Notes: generated by a model not told the origin, from the sequence alone. A DNA stretch of 64,000 nucleotides from Candidatus Symbiothrix dinenymphae (GCA_001417715.1 BBRT01000208.1:1-64000), one strand, 5' to 3'. Counted from the first letter of the stretch, positions 44,757-53,765 are shown. A program made the numbers and translations.

Positions 44757-46658
44757 ATGAAAAAAAATTGTGTGCTTTTTTTATTTTTGACCCTCAGTTT
44801 GGTTTCTTTTGGCAGGGAATATCATGTTTCCGTTAAGGGAAATGATGCCAATGTCGGAACGGAGGCTGCTCCGTTCAAAACTATCGGCAAAGCAGCGCAA
44901 GCGGCTTACGCGGGAGATGTAATTACCGTTCATGCAGGTGTTTACCGCGAGTGGGTCAATCCGCCGCGCGGAGGCGAAAGTGATGACAAGCGCATTGTTT
45001 ATTGCGCTGCGCCCGGAGAGCGCGTTGAGCTCAAAGGCTCTGAACTTGTCGCTAAGTGGCAGAAAGAGAATGGTATTTGGAAAATCGTGTTGCCCAACTC
45101 ATTCTTTGGCGATTATAACCCTTACAAAGATTTGATTTACGGCGATTGGTTCGATGGCAGACGCCGCATACACCATACAGGCGAAGTTTTCCTGAACGGC
45201 AAATCGCTGTACGAGAAGGAAACATTGGATAAGGTGCTACATCCGGTGGCAAATGCCGGTGTTCGCGACAGCATAGGCTCTACTTATACCTGGTATTGCG
45301 AAAGTGACGACCAACAGACCACGATTTGGGCAAATTTCCACAAATTCAATCCCAATAAGGAACAGGTGGAAATCAGTGCCCGCAGAACGTGTTTTTATCC
45401 CGAAAAACAGGGCGTCAACTACCTGACCATTCGAGGATTTCACATCAGTCAGGCGGCTACGCAATGGGCTGCGCCCACCGCAGAACAAATCGGCATGATT
45501 GCTACGCATTGGAACAAGGGTTGGATTATTGAAAACAATGTTATCAGCAATGCCAAATGTTCCGGCATCACGCTGGGAAAAGAACGGGCAACAGGTCATA
45601 ATGTGTGGTTGAACGACATGAGCATTGACGGCTCCCTGCACTACATCGAGGTAACTTTCCGCACCCTGCGCAATGGTTGGAACAAGGAACAAATCGGCTC
45701 ACACATTGTGCGCAACAATGAGATTTTCGCCTGCGAACAGACCGGCATCTGCGGAAGTATGGGTGCTGCGTTCAGCCTTATAGAAAACAATTACATCCAT
45801 GACATCTGGACAAAACGGCAGTTTGATGGCGCTGAAATAGCGGGCATCAAGTTTCATGCCGCCATTGACACACGAATATGTAATAACCGTATTCATCATA
45901 CCGGTAGAGGTATCTGGCTCGATTGGATGGATCAGGGGGCGCGCGTATCCCGAAACCTGCTTTATGAGAACGACGTGGAAGATATGCTGATTGAAGTGAG
46001 CCATGGTCCCTGCTTGGTAGATAACAATATTTTCGGTTCGTCCACCAGCGTATCCGACTGGTCGCAAGGCAGTGCTTTTGTACACAATATATTTGCCGGA
46101 CGTTTTGGTTTTGTTCCCGGAAACCGCTACACACCTTATCATCTGCCGCATCAAACGGACATTGCAGGACTTTCAACTATTCCGGGCGGCGACGACCGCT
46201 TCATCAACAACCTGTTTTTACCCATAACTACTGAAGAAAAAAAGTTGTACGGTATGGTTTCCTACTTCGGCTTGGCTCAATACAAAAAAGTCGTTTACCC
46301 GATGCAGGTGGACGGAAACGTGTATTATAACCACGCCCTGCCTTTTGAAGGTGAAGCGCATCAAGTGGTAGCGCCCGATTTTAATCCGAATTTTAAAATT
46401 GAGGAGAAGGGCGGTGAAGTGTATGTGTCTTTTTCTTTGCAGGATATTGAAAAGCTGGCAACCGAGCAAGTGACGACAGAACGTTTGGGCAAGGCAAAAC
46501 TTCCCCGACAAGCGTATGAACAACCGGACGGAACACCTATCACGATTGACAGGGATTATTTGGGAAATGCGCGCAATGCACATCCCCAACCGGGACCTTT
46601 TGAAGCGGTTAAAGATGGAAGTTTCCGGTTCAAAGTTTATCCGAACACTCAAAAATAA
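44757..46658 (+). CDS. Secreted right-handed beta-helix protein (DUF1565-like)
   Basis: A 633-residue secreted protein (signal peptide about 1-19, ending SFG-RE). The mature start YHVSVKGNDANVGTEAAPF and the following KAAQAAYAGDVITVHAGVYRE are typical of DUF1565/pectate-lyase-like parallel beta-helices. Asparagine- and histidine-rich coils continue to about residue 470 (NNVISNAKCSGITL, NNYIHDIW, NNRIHHTGRGIWLDW). Related Bacteroidota proteins act on pectic side chains, including GH141-type enzymes, and that is a reasonable but unproven assignment. It follows the GH67N-like gene by 59 nt and ends 4 nt before a UroD-like gene, so the three probably form one unit. Confidence 0.78.
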   Translation: MKKNCVLFLFLTLSLVSFGREYHVSVKGNDANVGTEAAPFKTIGKAAQAAYAGDVITVHAGVYREWVNPPRGGESDDKRIVYCAAPGERVELKGSELVAKWQKENGIWKIVLPNSFFGDYNPYKDLIYGDWFDGRRRIHHTGEVFLNGKSLYEKETLDKVLHPVANAGVRDSIGSTYTWYCESDDQQTTIWANFHKFNPNKEQVEISARRTCFYPEKQGVNYLTIRGFHISQAATQWAAPTAEQIGMIATHWNKGWIIENNVISNAKCSGITLGKERATGHNVWLNDMSIDGSLHYIEVTFRTLRNGWNKEQIGSHIVRNNEIFACEQTGICGSMGAAFSLIENNYIHDIWTKRQFDGAEIAGIKFHAAIDTRICNNRIHHTGRGIWLDWMDQGARVSRNLLYENDVEDMLIEVSHGPCLVDNNIFGSSTSVSDWSQGSAFVHNIFAGRFGFVPGNRYTPYHLPHQTDIAGLSTIPGGDDRFINNLFLPITTEEKKLYGMVSYFGLAQYKKVVYPMQVDGNVYYNHALPFEGEAHQVVAPDFNPNFKIEEKGGEVYVSFSLQDIEKLATEQVTTERLGKAKLPRQAYEQPDGTPITIDRDYLGNARNAHPQPGPFEAVKDGSFRFKVYPNTQK

Positions 46659-46662
46659 ATAT

Positions 46663-47721
46663 ATGAACAGTAAAGAAAGAGTATTGGCAAGGATTAAGAA
46701 TCAGCCGGTGGACAGGGTTCCAAACCTGAATATCCTGATGTTTTTGGCAGCGAAGGAAATTGGCGTTTCCTATTCGGAATATTGTCAGGACTATAAAAAA
46801 TTGGCGCAGGCTAATATCGTTTGTATGAATAAATACGGCATTGATGCCGTTTCGACCATTTCCGACCCGATGCGTGAATGTGCCGATATGGGCATGGATG
46901 TGATATTTCCCACAGATGGTGTGCCCCACGAGAGGGTATTGTTGCTTGAAGACAAGAGCAACTTGCTGAAAGTAAAGCCGGTGGCGGTCGAAAACGGAAG
47001 GCGTATGACCGACCGCGTAAAAGCGACCGAATTATTAAAAAAAGAGGTCGGTAATGATTTTGCCATTATCGGTTGGGTAGAAGGTTGTTTAGCCATGTCA
47101 GCGGATTTGAGGGGCGTGAACAATTTTTTGATGGATATTTATGAAGACCGAGATTTTGTAGTCGATTTGATGGAAATATGTCTGGAACAGGCTACGCTGT
47201 TTGCCAAAGCGCAGATTGCAGCCGGAGCCGACATCATCGGCGTAGGCGATGCCATTGCTTCCGTTGCCGGACCCTTTGCCTATCAGGATTTGGCATTGGA
47301 ATACGAAGAAAAATTATTGAAGGCTATCCGGGATGCAGGCGGACTGACCAAACTGCATATCTGCGGACAAACCACGCCTTTCCTGGAACTGCTTCCGGCG
47401 CAATATTGCGACATCATTGATGTCGACTGGATGGTGGACTTGAAAAAAGCCGCCGAACTTCATGGCGACATTACCTGTATAAATGGCAATTACGATCCGG
47501 TGGCTGTCCTGTTACAGGGAAATGCGCAAAGCATTAAGGACGAAGTGAAGCGATGTGTTCGGGAAGGCGGCACCAAACATACCAGTTCCGGTGGATGCGA
47601 AGTTCCCAAATTCACACCTCCCGAAAATCTGATGGCTGTTTCTGAAGCATTAAAGGAACTCTATACCACTCCACCTGCCAACGACGATAAAAATTCGCCT
47701 AAACTTGCCGGCACCCACTGA
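46663..47721 (+). CDS. UroD/MtaA-like protein (third), with an acquired C-terminal tail
   Basis: A 352-residue protein almost identical to the gene at 35,853 up to residue about 332 (HICGQT and SGGCEVP zinc-type motifs intact). The ATG at 46663 matches the start of the duplicate; a longer frame from 46516 is only overlap with the beta-helix gene. After EALKE the two copies part: this one continues with [20 protein letters not shown], which is read from the antisense strand of miaA C-terminal sequence that has been duplicated here. The original stop has been lost and about 18 foreign residues gained. The catalytic barrel should be unaffected. Confidence 0.82.
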   Translation: MNSKERVLARIKNQPVDRVPNLNILMFLAAKEIGVSYSEYCQDYKKLAQANIVCMNKYGIDAVSTISDPMRECADMGMDVIFPTDGVPHERVLLLEDKSNLLKVKPVAVENGRRMTDRVKATELLKKEVGNDFAIIGWVEGCLAMSADLRGVNNFLMDIYEDRDFVVDLMEICLEQATLFAKAQIAAGADIIGVGDAIASVAGPFAYQDLALEYEEKLLKAIRDAGGLTKLHICGQTTPFLELLPAQYCDIIDVDWMVDLKKAAELHGDITCINGNYDPVAVLLQGNAQSIKDEVKRCVREGGTKHTSSGGCEVPKFTPPENLMAVSEALKELYTTPPANDDKNSPKLAGTH

Positions 47722-47792
47722 ATTTCACCATCGCGCTTGAACCACGTCATCTGCTTGCGGGAATAAATGCGCGTGTTTTGTTTGATTTTTTC

Positions 47793-47930
47793 CTGACTTT
47801 AACACTTGGGTGACGCAAGGCATTTTGAGCGTCTGAGAATCGCATAAATGCCCTAAAAATTATTTTTTGATTCAAATATGGGGTTCTCGTACGCTTAACT
47901 TCAATTTGGGTGACGCATTGTCAAAGTCAG
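47793..47930. mobile_element. 138-bp element with short inverted ends
   Basis: The left end reads CTGACTTTAACA and the right end, on the other strand, CTGACTTTGACA, so about 11 of 12 terminal bases match. GGGTGACGCA occurs near both ends in the same orientation. No coding potential. It fills the gap between the two 361-bp direct repeats precisely, apart from one base, and looks like a MITE or an insertion-sequence remnant. Confidence 0.6.
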
Positions 47931-47931
47931 G

Positions 47932-48221
47932 TGGTGGACTTGAAAAAAGCAGCCGAACTTCATGGCGACATTACCTGTATAAATGGCAATTACGATCCGG
48001 TGGCTGTCCTGTTACAAGGAAATGCGCAAAGCATTAAGGACGAAGTGAAGCGATGTGTTCGGGAAGGCGGCGCCAAACATACAAGTTCCGGCGGATGCGA
48101 AGTTCCCAAATTCACACCTCCCGAAAATCTGATGGCTGTTTCTGAAGCATTAAAGGAACTCTATACCACTCCACCTGCCAACGACGATAAAAATTCGCCT
48201 AAACTTGCCGGCACCCACTGA
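47932..48221 (+). pseudogene. 3' fragment of the UroD-like gene
   Basis: A duplicated tail of the gene ending at 47721, starting at [12 protein letters not shown] and ending with the same LAGTH tail and stop. It contains the SGGCEVP segment but no barrel start, so no function is expected. Its last 61 bp overlap the 3' end of miaA on the other strand. Confidence 0.85.
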
Positions 48222-49066
48222 ATTTCAGCATCGCGTTTGAACCACGTCATCTGCTTGCGGGAATAAATGCGCGTGTTTTGTTTGATTTTTTCTATTGCAA
48301 AATCGAGGGTCCATTCGCCGTCTAAATAGCGGAACAATTCTTTGTAACCTACCGTGTTTAAAGCGTTTAAATGGCGTAAGTTAAAGACATCTTTAACCTC
48401 TTCCAACAGTCCGTTTTCCATCATCGTGTCCACTCTTTGGTTTATGCGATTGTAGAGGTCTTCGCGGTCGCGGGTTAAGCCTATTTTGATGATTTTGAAG
48501 GGGCGTTTTTTGGGGCTGTTGGTGCGCAGGGTAGAGTAGGGGACTCCCGTTTGCAAACAGACCTCCACCGCGTGAATGACCCGCTTGTGATTTTTGATGT
48601 CCACTTGGCGATAAAAATCAGGGTCTAAGAGTTTCAACTGTTGGCGGACAGGCTCCAAACCTTCGGCTTCAAACTGCGCCCAGAGGTTGGCTCGCAGTTC
48701 CGCGTCAATGTCGGGGAGTGTGTCAATGCCTTTGCATACGGCGTCGATGTACATCATGGAGCCGCCACACATCAGGACGGTGTGGTGGGTTTGGTGCAGT
48801 TGGGCAATGAGGGCGATGGCTTCCTCCTCAAATCGTCCGGCACTGAAATAGTCGTTGAGCGACAGTTCGCCTACAAAATAGTGCTTCACACGTGCCTGTT
48901 CTGCCGCTGTGGGGGCTGCCGTGCCGATGGGCAACTCCTTGTAAATCTGGCGCGAATCGGCAGAGATTATGGGCGAACCCAACTGCTCTGCCAACTGCAA
49001 ACTCAATTCGGTTTTTCCCACTCCGGTTGGTCCCAGCAGCACCACCAATGTCAATCCGTCACCCAT
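48161..49066 (-). CDS. miaA: tRNA dimethylallyltransferase MiaA
   Basis: A 301-residue enzyme that transfers a dimethylallyl group to A37 of tRNAs reading U-starting codons. The P-loop is [13 protein letters not shown] (about 10-22), followed by [19 protein letters not shown] (about 34-52), [11 protein letters not shown] (about 73), the [11 protein letters not shown] loop (about 99) and the C-terminal [12 protein letters not shown] and [17 protein letters not shown]. Length is normal. Its start overlaps the 3' end of the trmB fusion gene by 16 bp, so the two are co-transcribed. The last 132 bp of the gene are duplicated at 47,661-47,792. Confidence 0.96.
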   Translation of the reverse strand: MGDGLTLVVLLGPTGVGKTELSLQLAEQLGSPIISADSRQIYKELPIGTAAPTAAEQARVKHYFVGELSLNDYFSAGRFEEEAIALIAQLHQTHHTVLMCGGSMMYIDAVCKGIDTLPDIDAELRANLWAQFEAEGLEPVRQQLKLLDPDFYRQVDIKNHKRVIHAVEVCLQTGVPYSTLRTNSPKKRPFKIIKIGLTRDREDLYNRINQRVDTMMENGLLEEVKDVFNLRHLNALNTVGYKELFRYLDGEWTLDFAIEKIKQNTRIYSRKQMTWFKRDAEIQWVPASLGEFLSSLAGGVV

Positions 49067-50778
49067 TCTGCATTGTGTACCGTCAGTTTTTCGACATCAA
49101 ACTGCAAATCTTCATTTTTCGGAATGGCAATTTGATACGTTTTGCGACTTGCGGTCGGCGTTAATTTGGTGTCGCGTAGCCATGCGTTAAATTCTTTCAA
49201 AGTGGCATAACTGATGCCGTGTTGTTTGGCAAAAGCCGTCATATCCGGTATATCGGTCACTTCCACATACTTCACAGGTACTTGCGGGTACAGATTTTCC
49301 TTTTTTAGCCGATAGCCATACTCTTTGGGGTGACTCATAAACTCTTTGGCAGCCAGAATGCGAAACATATAGCGCGATGTTTCCGGCACCAGCAACAGGT
49401 CGAAAGCCGATGTTGCGGCTTGTTGGCGCAGTTCCGACGAGATGCGCCCCATGCCTGCATTGTAAGAAGCCGCCACATTCATCCAGTTGCCATATTGCAC
49501 ATAGGCAGCACGCAGAAATTTGCACGCCGCCACGGTCGATTTCTCCACATGATAGCGCTCGTCCACCCCGTCGCGAATTTCCAAACCAAAATCGCGCGCC
49601 GTGCCTTCCATGAATTGCCACAAACCGGCAGCTCTGGCGGGCGAAATGGCACGCACGTCCAAATTGCTCTCGATGACGCACAGATATTTGAAATCGTCAG
49701 GGATATTGTTTGCCTTCAAAATCGGCTCTATGACAGGGAAAAAGCGATTGGCACGCTTGATTGTCAGCATTGTGGAAGCATGATAATAGGGCATGATATT
49801 CATTTCGCGGTCGTATCGCTCCCGCATGTCGAGGCGTTTCAACGAAATGGTTTGACCGGCAAATTCCACTTCCGCCGGTAGGGGAACGGAGGTTGCCAAT
49901 ATGGGTATGGTTGCCACATTTTCCGGTGCTGCCTCTATCTCTTCCTCTTCTTTCGGGGCTTTGCTGCTTTTCACAAACAAAAATCCGGCAAAAAGCAGCA
50001 TCAGCACACTGACAACTTGCATTCCAATCTGACTTCTGCGCGAGCGATTGAAACTGCGATAACTGTCCGGCGCGATTTCTACGTCCGGCTCCACATAATT
50101 TTTTTTAGGTGTGTTCACAAAATTTATATATTTAATTGTTATTCCTCTGTCAAGCCACTGCTGCTCATAATAGGTGCGGATGGCAAGAACCCCCTGCAAA
50201 GCACACACATTATCCGTTTTTTGCAGCACCGGCAACCCATTTACCTCAATCATAGCATTGGTGTAGGCATACAGAAATTGGCTGTCCGTTTTCAGGTGAA
50301 TTTGCCCGTCTTTGGTCAGAATCTCGCTGTACAACTGCATGAAACGTGTGCCTGTCAGCCGTTTATTGACCTTTTTCATCTGCGGGTCGGGGAAAGTGAG
50401 CCATATTTCCGACACTTCGCCCGATGCAAAAAAGCGGTTGATAAGTTCAATATTGGTGCGCAAAAACGCCACATTGGTCAGCCCGTCCGCCAAAGCCGCC
50501 TTTGCACCTGACCATATCCGCGCACCCTTAATGTCCACGCCGATAAAATTGCGTTCAGGGAAAAGTTTCGCCAGCCCAATCGTATATTCGCCTTTGCCAC
50601 AGCCCAATTCCAGCACAACAGGATGGTCATTTTTGAAATACAACTCATTCCACCGCCCCCGCATCTCATGGTCATTGCAGACTTGCCCCGCAGTCCCCTG
50701 CAAGTCCGCAAAAGAGCACTGAAACACATTAGGATAACTAAGCATATCAGCAAATTTCCGCAATTTATTTTTCCCCAT
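49051..50778 (-). CDS. trmB: TrmB tRNA m7G46 methyltransferase fused to a lytic transglycosylase
   Basis: A 575-residue fusion. Residues 1 to about 252 are TrmB: SAM motif LELGCGKG (56-63), the LTFPDP motif (about 127-132) and the usual C-terminal tail [19 protein letters not shown]. At Gly-Met (252-253), where TrmB normally stops, the frame continues into a transmembrane helix ([16 protein letters not shown]), an acidic linker and an MltD-type transglycosylase domain with catalytic Glu in CVIESNLD (about 368) and [17 protein letters not shown] LysM-like end follows. The ATG at 50778 is set by the promoter at 50792; a longer frame from 50961 starts upstream of it. Topology works: TrmB in the cytosol, the transglycosylase in the periplasm. 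A lost stop codon or a sequencing error at the junction are the alternatives. Confidence 0.85.
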   Translation of the reverse strand: MGKNKLRKFADMLSYPNVFQCSFADLQGTAGQVCNDHEMRGRWNELYFKNDHPVVLELGCGKGEYTIGLAKLFPERNFIGVDIKGARIWSGAKAALADGLTNVAFLRTNIELINRFFASGEVSEIWLTFPDPQMKKVNKRLTGTRFMQLYSEILTKDGQIHLKTDSQFLYAYTNAMIEVNGLPVLQKTDNVCALQGVLAIRTYYEQQWLDRGITIKYINFVNTPKKNYVEPDVEIAPDSYRSFNRSRRSQIGMQVVSVLMLLFAGFLFVKSSKAPKEEEEIEAAPENVATIPILATSVPLPAEVEFAGQTISLKRLDMRERYDREMNIMPYYHASTMLTIKRANRFFPVIEPILKANNIPDDFKYLCVIESNLDVRAISPARAAGLWQFMEGTARDFGLEIRDGVDERYHVEKSTVAACKFLRAAYVQYGNWMNVAASYNAGMGRISSELRQQAATSAFDLLLVPETSRYMFRILAAKEFMSHPKEYGYRLKKENLYPQVPVKYVEVTDIPDMTAFAKQHGISYATLKEFNAWLRDTKLTPTASRKTYQIAIPKNEDLQFDVEKLTVHNAEWVTD

Positions 50779-50791
50779 CGCTTTTTTTGCG

Positions 50792-50799
50792 CAAAGGTA
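50792..50799 (-). promoter_or_regulatory. -7 box of the trmB fusion operon
   Basis: Minus strand TACCTTTG, 13 nt before the ATG at 50778, in an A-rich context. The leader is very short, so the mRNA may be nearly leaderless. Confidence 0.65.
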
Positions 50800-50852
50800 G
50801 TGTTTTTTTGTCAAATTTTTGCAACAAGTAAATATGCACACAAATTCCCGAT

Positions 50853-50930
50853 TTATTGCTGTTTCCACCAAGCGATTGCCTCCGAGCGAATCGGCAGGTC
50901 TCGCAAAATCCATTGAATGGTGTGATTCAT
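50853..50930 (-). CDS. 25-codon frame overlapping the small gene upstream
   Basis: [19 protein letters not shown] plus six more residues. Its ATG overlaps the preceding stop as ATGA, the usual sign of translational coupling. It has no recognisable family and may be the tail of a decayed gene. Confidence 0.3.
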   Translation of the reverse strand: MNHTIQWILRDLPIRSEAIAWWKQQ

Positions 50931-51067
50931 AACTTATTAAAATAGGCTTGAGATTCTTCAAACGTCATGCCATACGTGTCCAAACTTATTTTTTCCGTAA
51001 TTTCTCTCAATGTCTGCATGATACCGGGAATAATCACCGGTTCAGGCAATTTAGCTGTTGTTTTCAT
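50927..51067 (-). CDS. 46-residue partner gene of a broken PIN toxin
   Basis: A short soluble protein ([18 protein letters not shown], then a helical [11 protein letters not shown] and [12 protein letters not shown]) starting 30 nt after the PIN fragment. In intact loci a small helical protein of this kind sits next to a PIN-domain toxin and acts as its antitoxin; that role is inferred from position and size only. It was too small to be found by length alone, but the sequence is protein-like and its stop is coupled to the next frame. Confidence 0.5.
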   Translation of the reverse strand: MKTTAKLPEPVIIPGIMQTLREITEKISLDTYGMTFEESQAYFNKL

Positions 51068-51097
51068 ATTTCATCATTACTTTAGGTGACCGTATAT

Positions 51098-51169
51098 CTA
51101 TTGTGCTGTATCTGAACAGCACTTGTATCCGCCCACCACCGAAGTGTCTATGTAAACCCGCTGTTTCAT
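51098..51169 (-). pseudogene. N-terminal fragment of a PIN-domain toxin
   Basis: The frame begins MKQRVYIDTSVVGGY, the classical start of a PIN-domain RNase with the first catalytic Asp in YIDTS, but reaches a stop after 23 codons. The rest of the roughly 130-residue domain is missing. The promoter is intact and the ATG lies only 4 nt after the -7 box, suggesting a leaderless message. It is a toxin-gene relic. Confidence 0.65.
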
Positions 51170-51173
51170 GCGG

Positions 51174-51202
51174 CAAAGGTACAACATTTTTTTTATAAAC
51201 AA
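51174..51202 (-). promoter_or_regulatory. Promoter of the broken PIN toxin locus
   Basis: Minus strand: TTG (51200-51202), 18-nt spacer, TACCTTTG (51174-51181). Confidence 0.65.
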
Positions 51203-51230
51203 GCATTGTTTGGAGATACCATAAAGTTAA

Positions 51231-51818
51231 TTACGGATTTAAGGCGGCTGTAAATTGCATATTTTCTAATGCATCTACATAAGCATTATATTTATCGCTA
51301 TCCCCTTTTATTAAAGTGATTAGGTCTAATTTTATATCTGTTTTACCTGCGTTTTTAAAGTCTAATCTATTTCCTTTTACTGCGATTGACCAAATGCTGT
51401 CTTCTGTATGGGTCACATCAGATAACTCATCGGCACTTAAATGACCATATTTTTGTATTATTGAATTAATCACCTCCAAATGATATTCTCCAAATTCAGC
51501 TAATCCGCCTTCAATATCAAAACCAGTTGCAGGATAAACATAATGCTTACCGTCGGTAGTCTTTTTTACTGTCTTGACATAATTAGAAAAAATTCCTCCA
51601 TTGTTTTTTATATTGTAAATTTTCGGAGCCACAGGTCCTTTTTCCCAGACATAATAATCCATCCATGTCAAAGGATAACCGTTTTCCTTTACATACGCTT
51701 CATCAATCAAGAAGACTAATTTCATCAATTTTCTCAGATTAATGTTCTCTATCTTAGAACATAAATAGGCTAATAATACCCCTATTTTCACCTTATTTGC
51801 TTGTATTCCTAAACACAT
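51231..51818 (-). CDS. Panacea-domain (DUF4065/SocA-like) protein
   Basis: A 195-residue protein with the Panacea/DUF4065 fold, recognised by INLRKLMKLVFLIDEAYV (about 29-46) and YYVWEKGPVAPKIYN (about 57-71). Panacea domains neutralise a range of toxins in type II systems; SocA is an example that delivers the toxin to a protease. No obvious toxin gene is next to it here; the nearest relic is the PIN fragment at 51,098. The ATG at 51818 is chosen because the -7 box at 51840 lies inside the longer possible frame. It could be an orphan antitoxin. Confidence 0.78.
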   Translation of the reverse strand: MCLGIQANKVKIGVLLAYLCSKIENINLRKLMKLVFLIDEAYVKENGYPLTWMDYYVWEKGPVAPKIYNIKNNGGIFSNYVKTVKKTTDGKHYVYPATGFDIEGGLAEFGEYHLEVINSIIQKYGHLSADELSDVTHTEDSIWSIAVKGNRLDFKNAGKTDIKLDLITLIKGDSDKYNAYVDALENMQFTAALNP

Positions 51819-51839
51819 AATAATTGTTTTTTGAGGGTG

Positions 51840-51870
51840 CAAAGGTACAATAAATTGTTTGCATATACAA
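51840..51870 (-). promoter_or_regulatory. Promoter of the Panacea-domain gene
   Basis: Minus strand: TTG (51868-51870), 20-nt spacer, TACCTTTG (51840-51847), about 22 nt before the ATG. Confidence 0.65.
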
Positions 51871-52004
51871 ACGGTGCTGAAAAACCCGGACGGTAGCGGG
51901 ACAAAAGTACCTGTCTGCGCTCCTCTGCGGATGTTTTTTCTCTGTTCTTTCTTCGGGTGGTAAAAATAGTCAAAAGCTATTTGTGATAAATATGAAAATA
52001 AATT

Positions 52005-52026
52005 GCATTACTCCGTAGGAGTTCAA
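52005..52026. repeat. ACTCCGTAGGAGT palindrome
   Basis: A short palindrome directly after the last gene of the second Sus operon (stop at 52027). It resembles the CCCGTAGGG repeats in form but not in sequence. Nothing else is seen in 51,871-52,004. Confidence 0.5.
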
Positions 52027-53679
52027 CTAAAATGTTGGTTGCAAGGGTATTGTCCTGAATTGATTATTATTTTTGCTATCATCCATTTCAAATTTATCGT
52101 TGTTAGTGTCTTCAATTATCTGACCGACAGCAAGTAGCCTTTCTTTAAGCAAATTATAATCAATATCCTGTACCGGGACTTTACCCTCAATAGCCAAAGA
52201 TGCTGCAACAGCTGCAGATTGTCCTAATATCATGTAAACAGGCTCCATTCTTAGTGAAGTATATGCAGAATGAGAAGCAGAAACACAAACTGAAACCAAT
52301 AAATTTTCACAATTGCTTTTCTGTGGGGTAATTATTCCATAGTCTAATTGATACGCCTTAGGCGGACTCTTAATGGTTGCACCTTCCGCCCTTACAAATC
52401 CGTCTTTTCCAATACAATACTGAACAGGGTGTGAATCAATGTTATAGGAGGCAAGACCAATAGGCTTTTTAACAGATTGCTTTTGAAATATCTCGTTTTC
52501 TGTAACGACACAGTCACTTACCATTCTGCGACTTTCTCGTATGTACAACTGCGGCGACCAATTATTATTTTCGACAAACTCATCTTTTGCCAATCCCCAA
52601 ATTTTGTAAAAATCACGTACTGCCAAAGGTATTCGTGGATGATTTTGCACTGTCCAAACGAAACCCTTTTGGTAATTTTCATGGGCTTTCCTGATATTTT
52701 CTCTTGTTTCATAATTTGCCTCGGGATAGTTCCAACTGGCTCCAACATAATTTGTAGAAATACCACCCCCCATATTGGAATCGGTTTTTTTATTTTGAAT
52801 GGGTGTGAGTTGAAAACATTGTCCTCTAAAGCCTTTTTCAAATGCCCGAAATAGAAGTTCATACTCCATTTCATTATAGTTTGCCGGCTTCTCTACCATC
52901 ACTCTATTTTGGGGGTCATCAGTCATGCACATTCGATAGCAATAAGCCATTACTTTTGAATCGCCATCGCCAAAGTTTCCGCCAATATCAGGATTTACCC
53001 ATGGAAGAAGACCACCGGCTGGATTCCCTTTTTCAATGTATGGGTCTATTCCGGTCGGAACGTTAAGGTGGTACTGTCTTTCAACAATGCCGTTAAATGT
53101 TTCTCCATATTTAGAATTAGGCTCTCTACCTACAGTGTAATTAACTCCGGCAAGAGCCATTAAATCACCTTCATACGTGGCATCAATGAAAATTTTTCCT
53201 TCAAAAGTTTTTCCGGATTCCATCTTAATGGTGTGTATTTTATTTCCTTTTTTGACGACTCCTCTGTCAAGCGCAATTCTTTCATCATAAATAACTGTGA
53301 TACGCTGCTCTTTTATCATTTCATGATACACTTTCAGTGCTACTTTCGGTTCAAAGCGCCAGGCAGGACCGTCATAATTATATTCTTTCCCTACGCGATT
53401 ATAAAAATCCAAAGCCAGTCCTCCGATGGAACTTTTTTTGCCATGGTCTGTCATGCTCAATCCTCCCGTAGTCAGACCACCAAGCAGACCGCCTTGTTGA
53501 GCGGATGGCTCTATCATTACAACACTTCTCCCATCTTTTGAGGCTTGAACGGCTGATATGATTCCTGAAGATGTTCCCCCATAAATCACCACATCATATT
53601 TTTTTGCCATACAGAGAGTGGGCGATGAAATAAGTATAATAAACAGTATATTGATTTTTATTTTCTTACAGATTTTCAT
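52027..53679 (-). CDS. Secreted FAD-dependent oxidoreductase (FAD_oxidored family)
   Basis: A 550-residue protein. The ATG at 53679 gives a signal peptide (MKICKKIKINILFIILISS, cleavage near CMA-KK); a longer frame from 53748 has a poor start. The dinucleotide-binding motif is VVIYGGTSSGIISAVQAS (about 29-46), followed by GGLLGGLTTGG and SSIGGLALDFY. The C-terminal FAD contact region includes YTSLRMEPVYMILGQSAA. This family is frequent in polysaccharide operons, where it may oxidise released sugars or their derivatives in the periplasm; the substrate is unknown. It is last in the second Sus operon, 87 nt after the DUF4998 gene. Confidence 0.85.
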   Translation of the reverse strand: MKICKKIKINILFIILISSPTLCMAKKYDVVIYGGTSSGIISAVQASKDGRSVVMIEPSAQQGGLLGGLTTGGLSMTDHGKKSSIGGLALDFYNRVGKEYNYDGPAWRFEPKVALKVYHEMIKEQRITVIYDERIALDRGVVKKGNKIHTIKMESGKTFEGKIFIDATYEGDLMALAGVNYTVGREPNSKYGETFNGIVERQYHLNVPTGIDPYIEKGNPAGGLLPWVNPDIGGNFGDGDSKVMAYCYRMCMTDDPQNRVMVEKPANYNEMEYELLFRAFEKGFRGQCFQLTPIQNKKTDSNMGGGISTNYVGASWNYPEANYETRENIRKAHENYQKGFVWTVQNHPRIPLAVRDFYKIWGLAKDEFVENNNWSPQLYIRESRRMVSDCVVTENEIFQKQSVKKPIGLASYNIDSHPVQYCIGKDGFVRAEGATIKSPPKAYQLDYGIITPQKSNCENLLVSVCVSASHSAYTSLRMEPVYMILGQSAAVAASLAIEGKVPVQDIDYNLLKERLLAVGQIIEDTNNDKFEMDDSKNNNQFRTIPLQPTF

Positions 53680-53765
53680 GTTTTTATATTTTTTTTTATG
53701 GAACTCGGAAGATGCGCATTGCCCGAAAGGACAAATACGCATCTTCACATTCCACTCATTATCAA

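Larger units (their letters stand above)
47432..48292. repeat. 361-bp direct duplication (47432-47792 and 47932-48292)
   Basis: Two 361-bp copies lie exactly 500 bp apart, with about eight substitutions between them. Each carries the 3' end of the UroD-like gene and, in antisense, the 3' end of miaA. The right copy is continuous with the intact miaA; the left copy is continuous with the intact UroD-like gene. The 139 bp between them hold a small element with inverted ends. The substitutions make an assembly duplicate unlikely. Confidence 0.9.

Noticed and set aside
46516-46662. Longer start for the third UroD-like gene
   Set aside because: The twin gene begins at the position equivalent to 46663, and the extra part only overlaps the beta-helix gene.
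24145-47721. Cobalamin riboswitch or corrinoid protein for the UroD-like enzymes
   Set aside because: I looked in the leaders and neighbouring genes and found neither a B12-box-like sequence nor a DxHxxG corrinoid-binding motif.
50779-50961. Longer N-terminus for the trmB fusion
   Set aside because: The promoter at 50,792-50,799 lies inside it, and the residues do not match TrmB.
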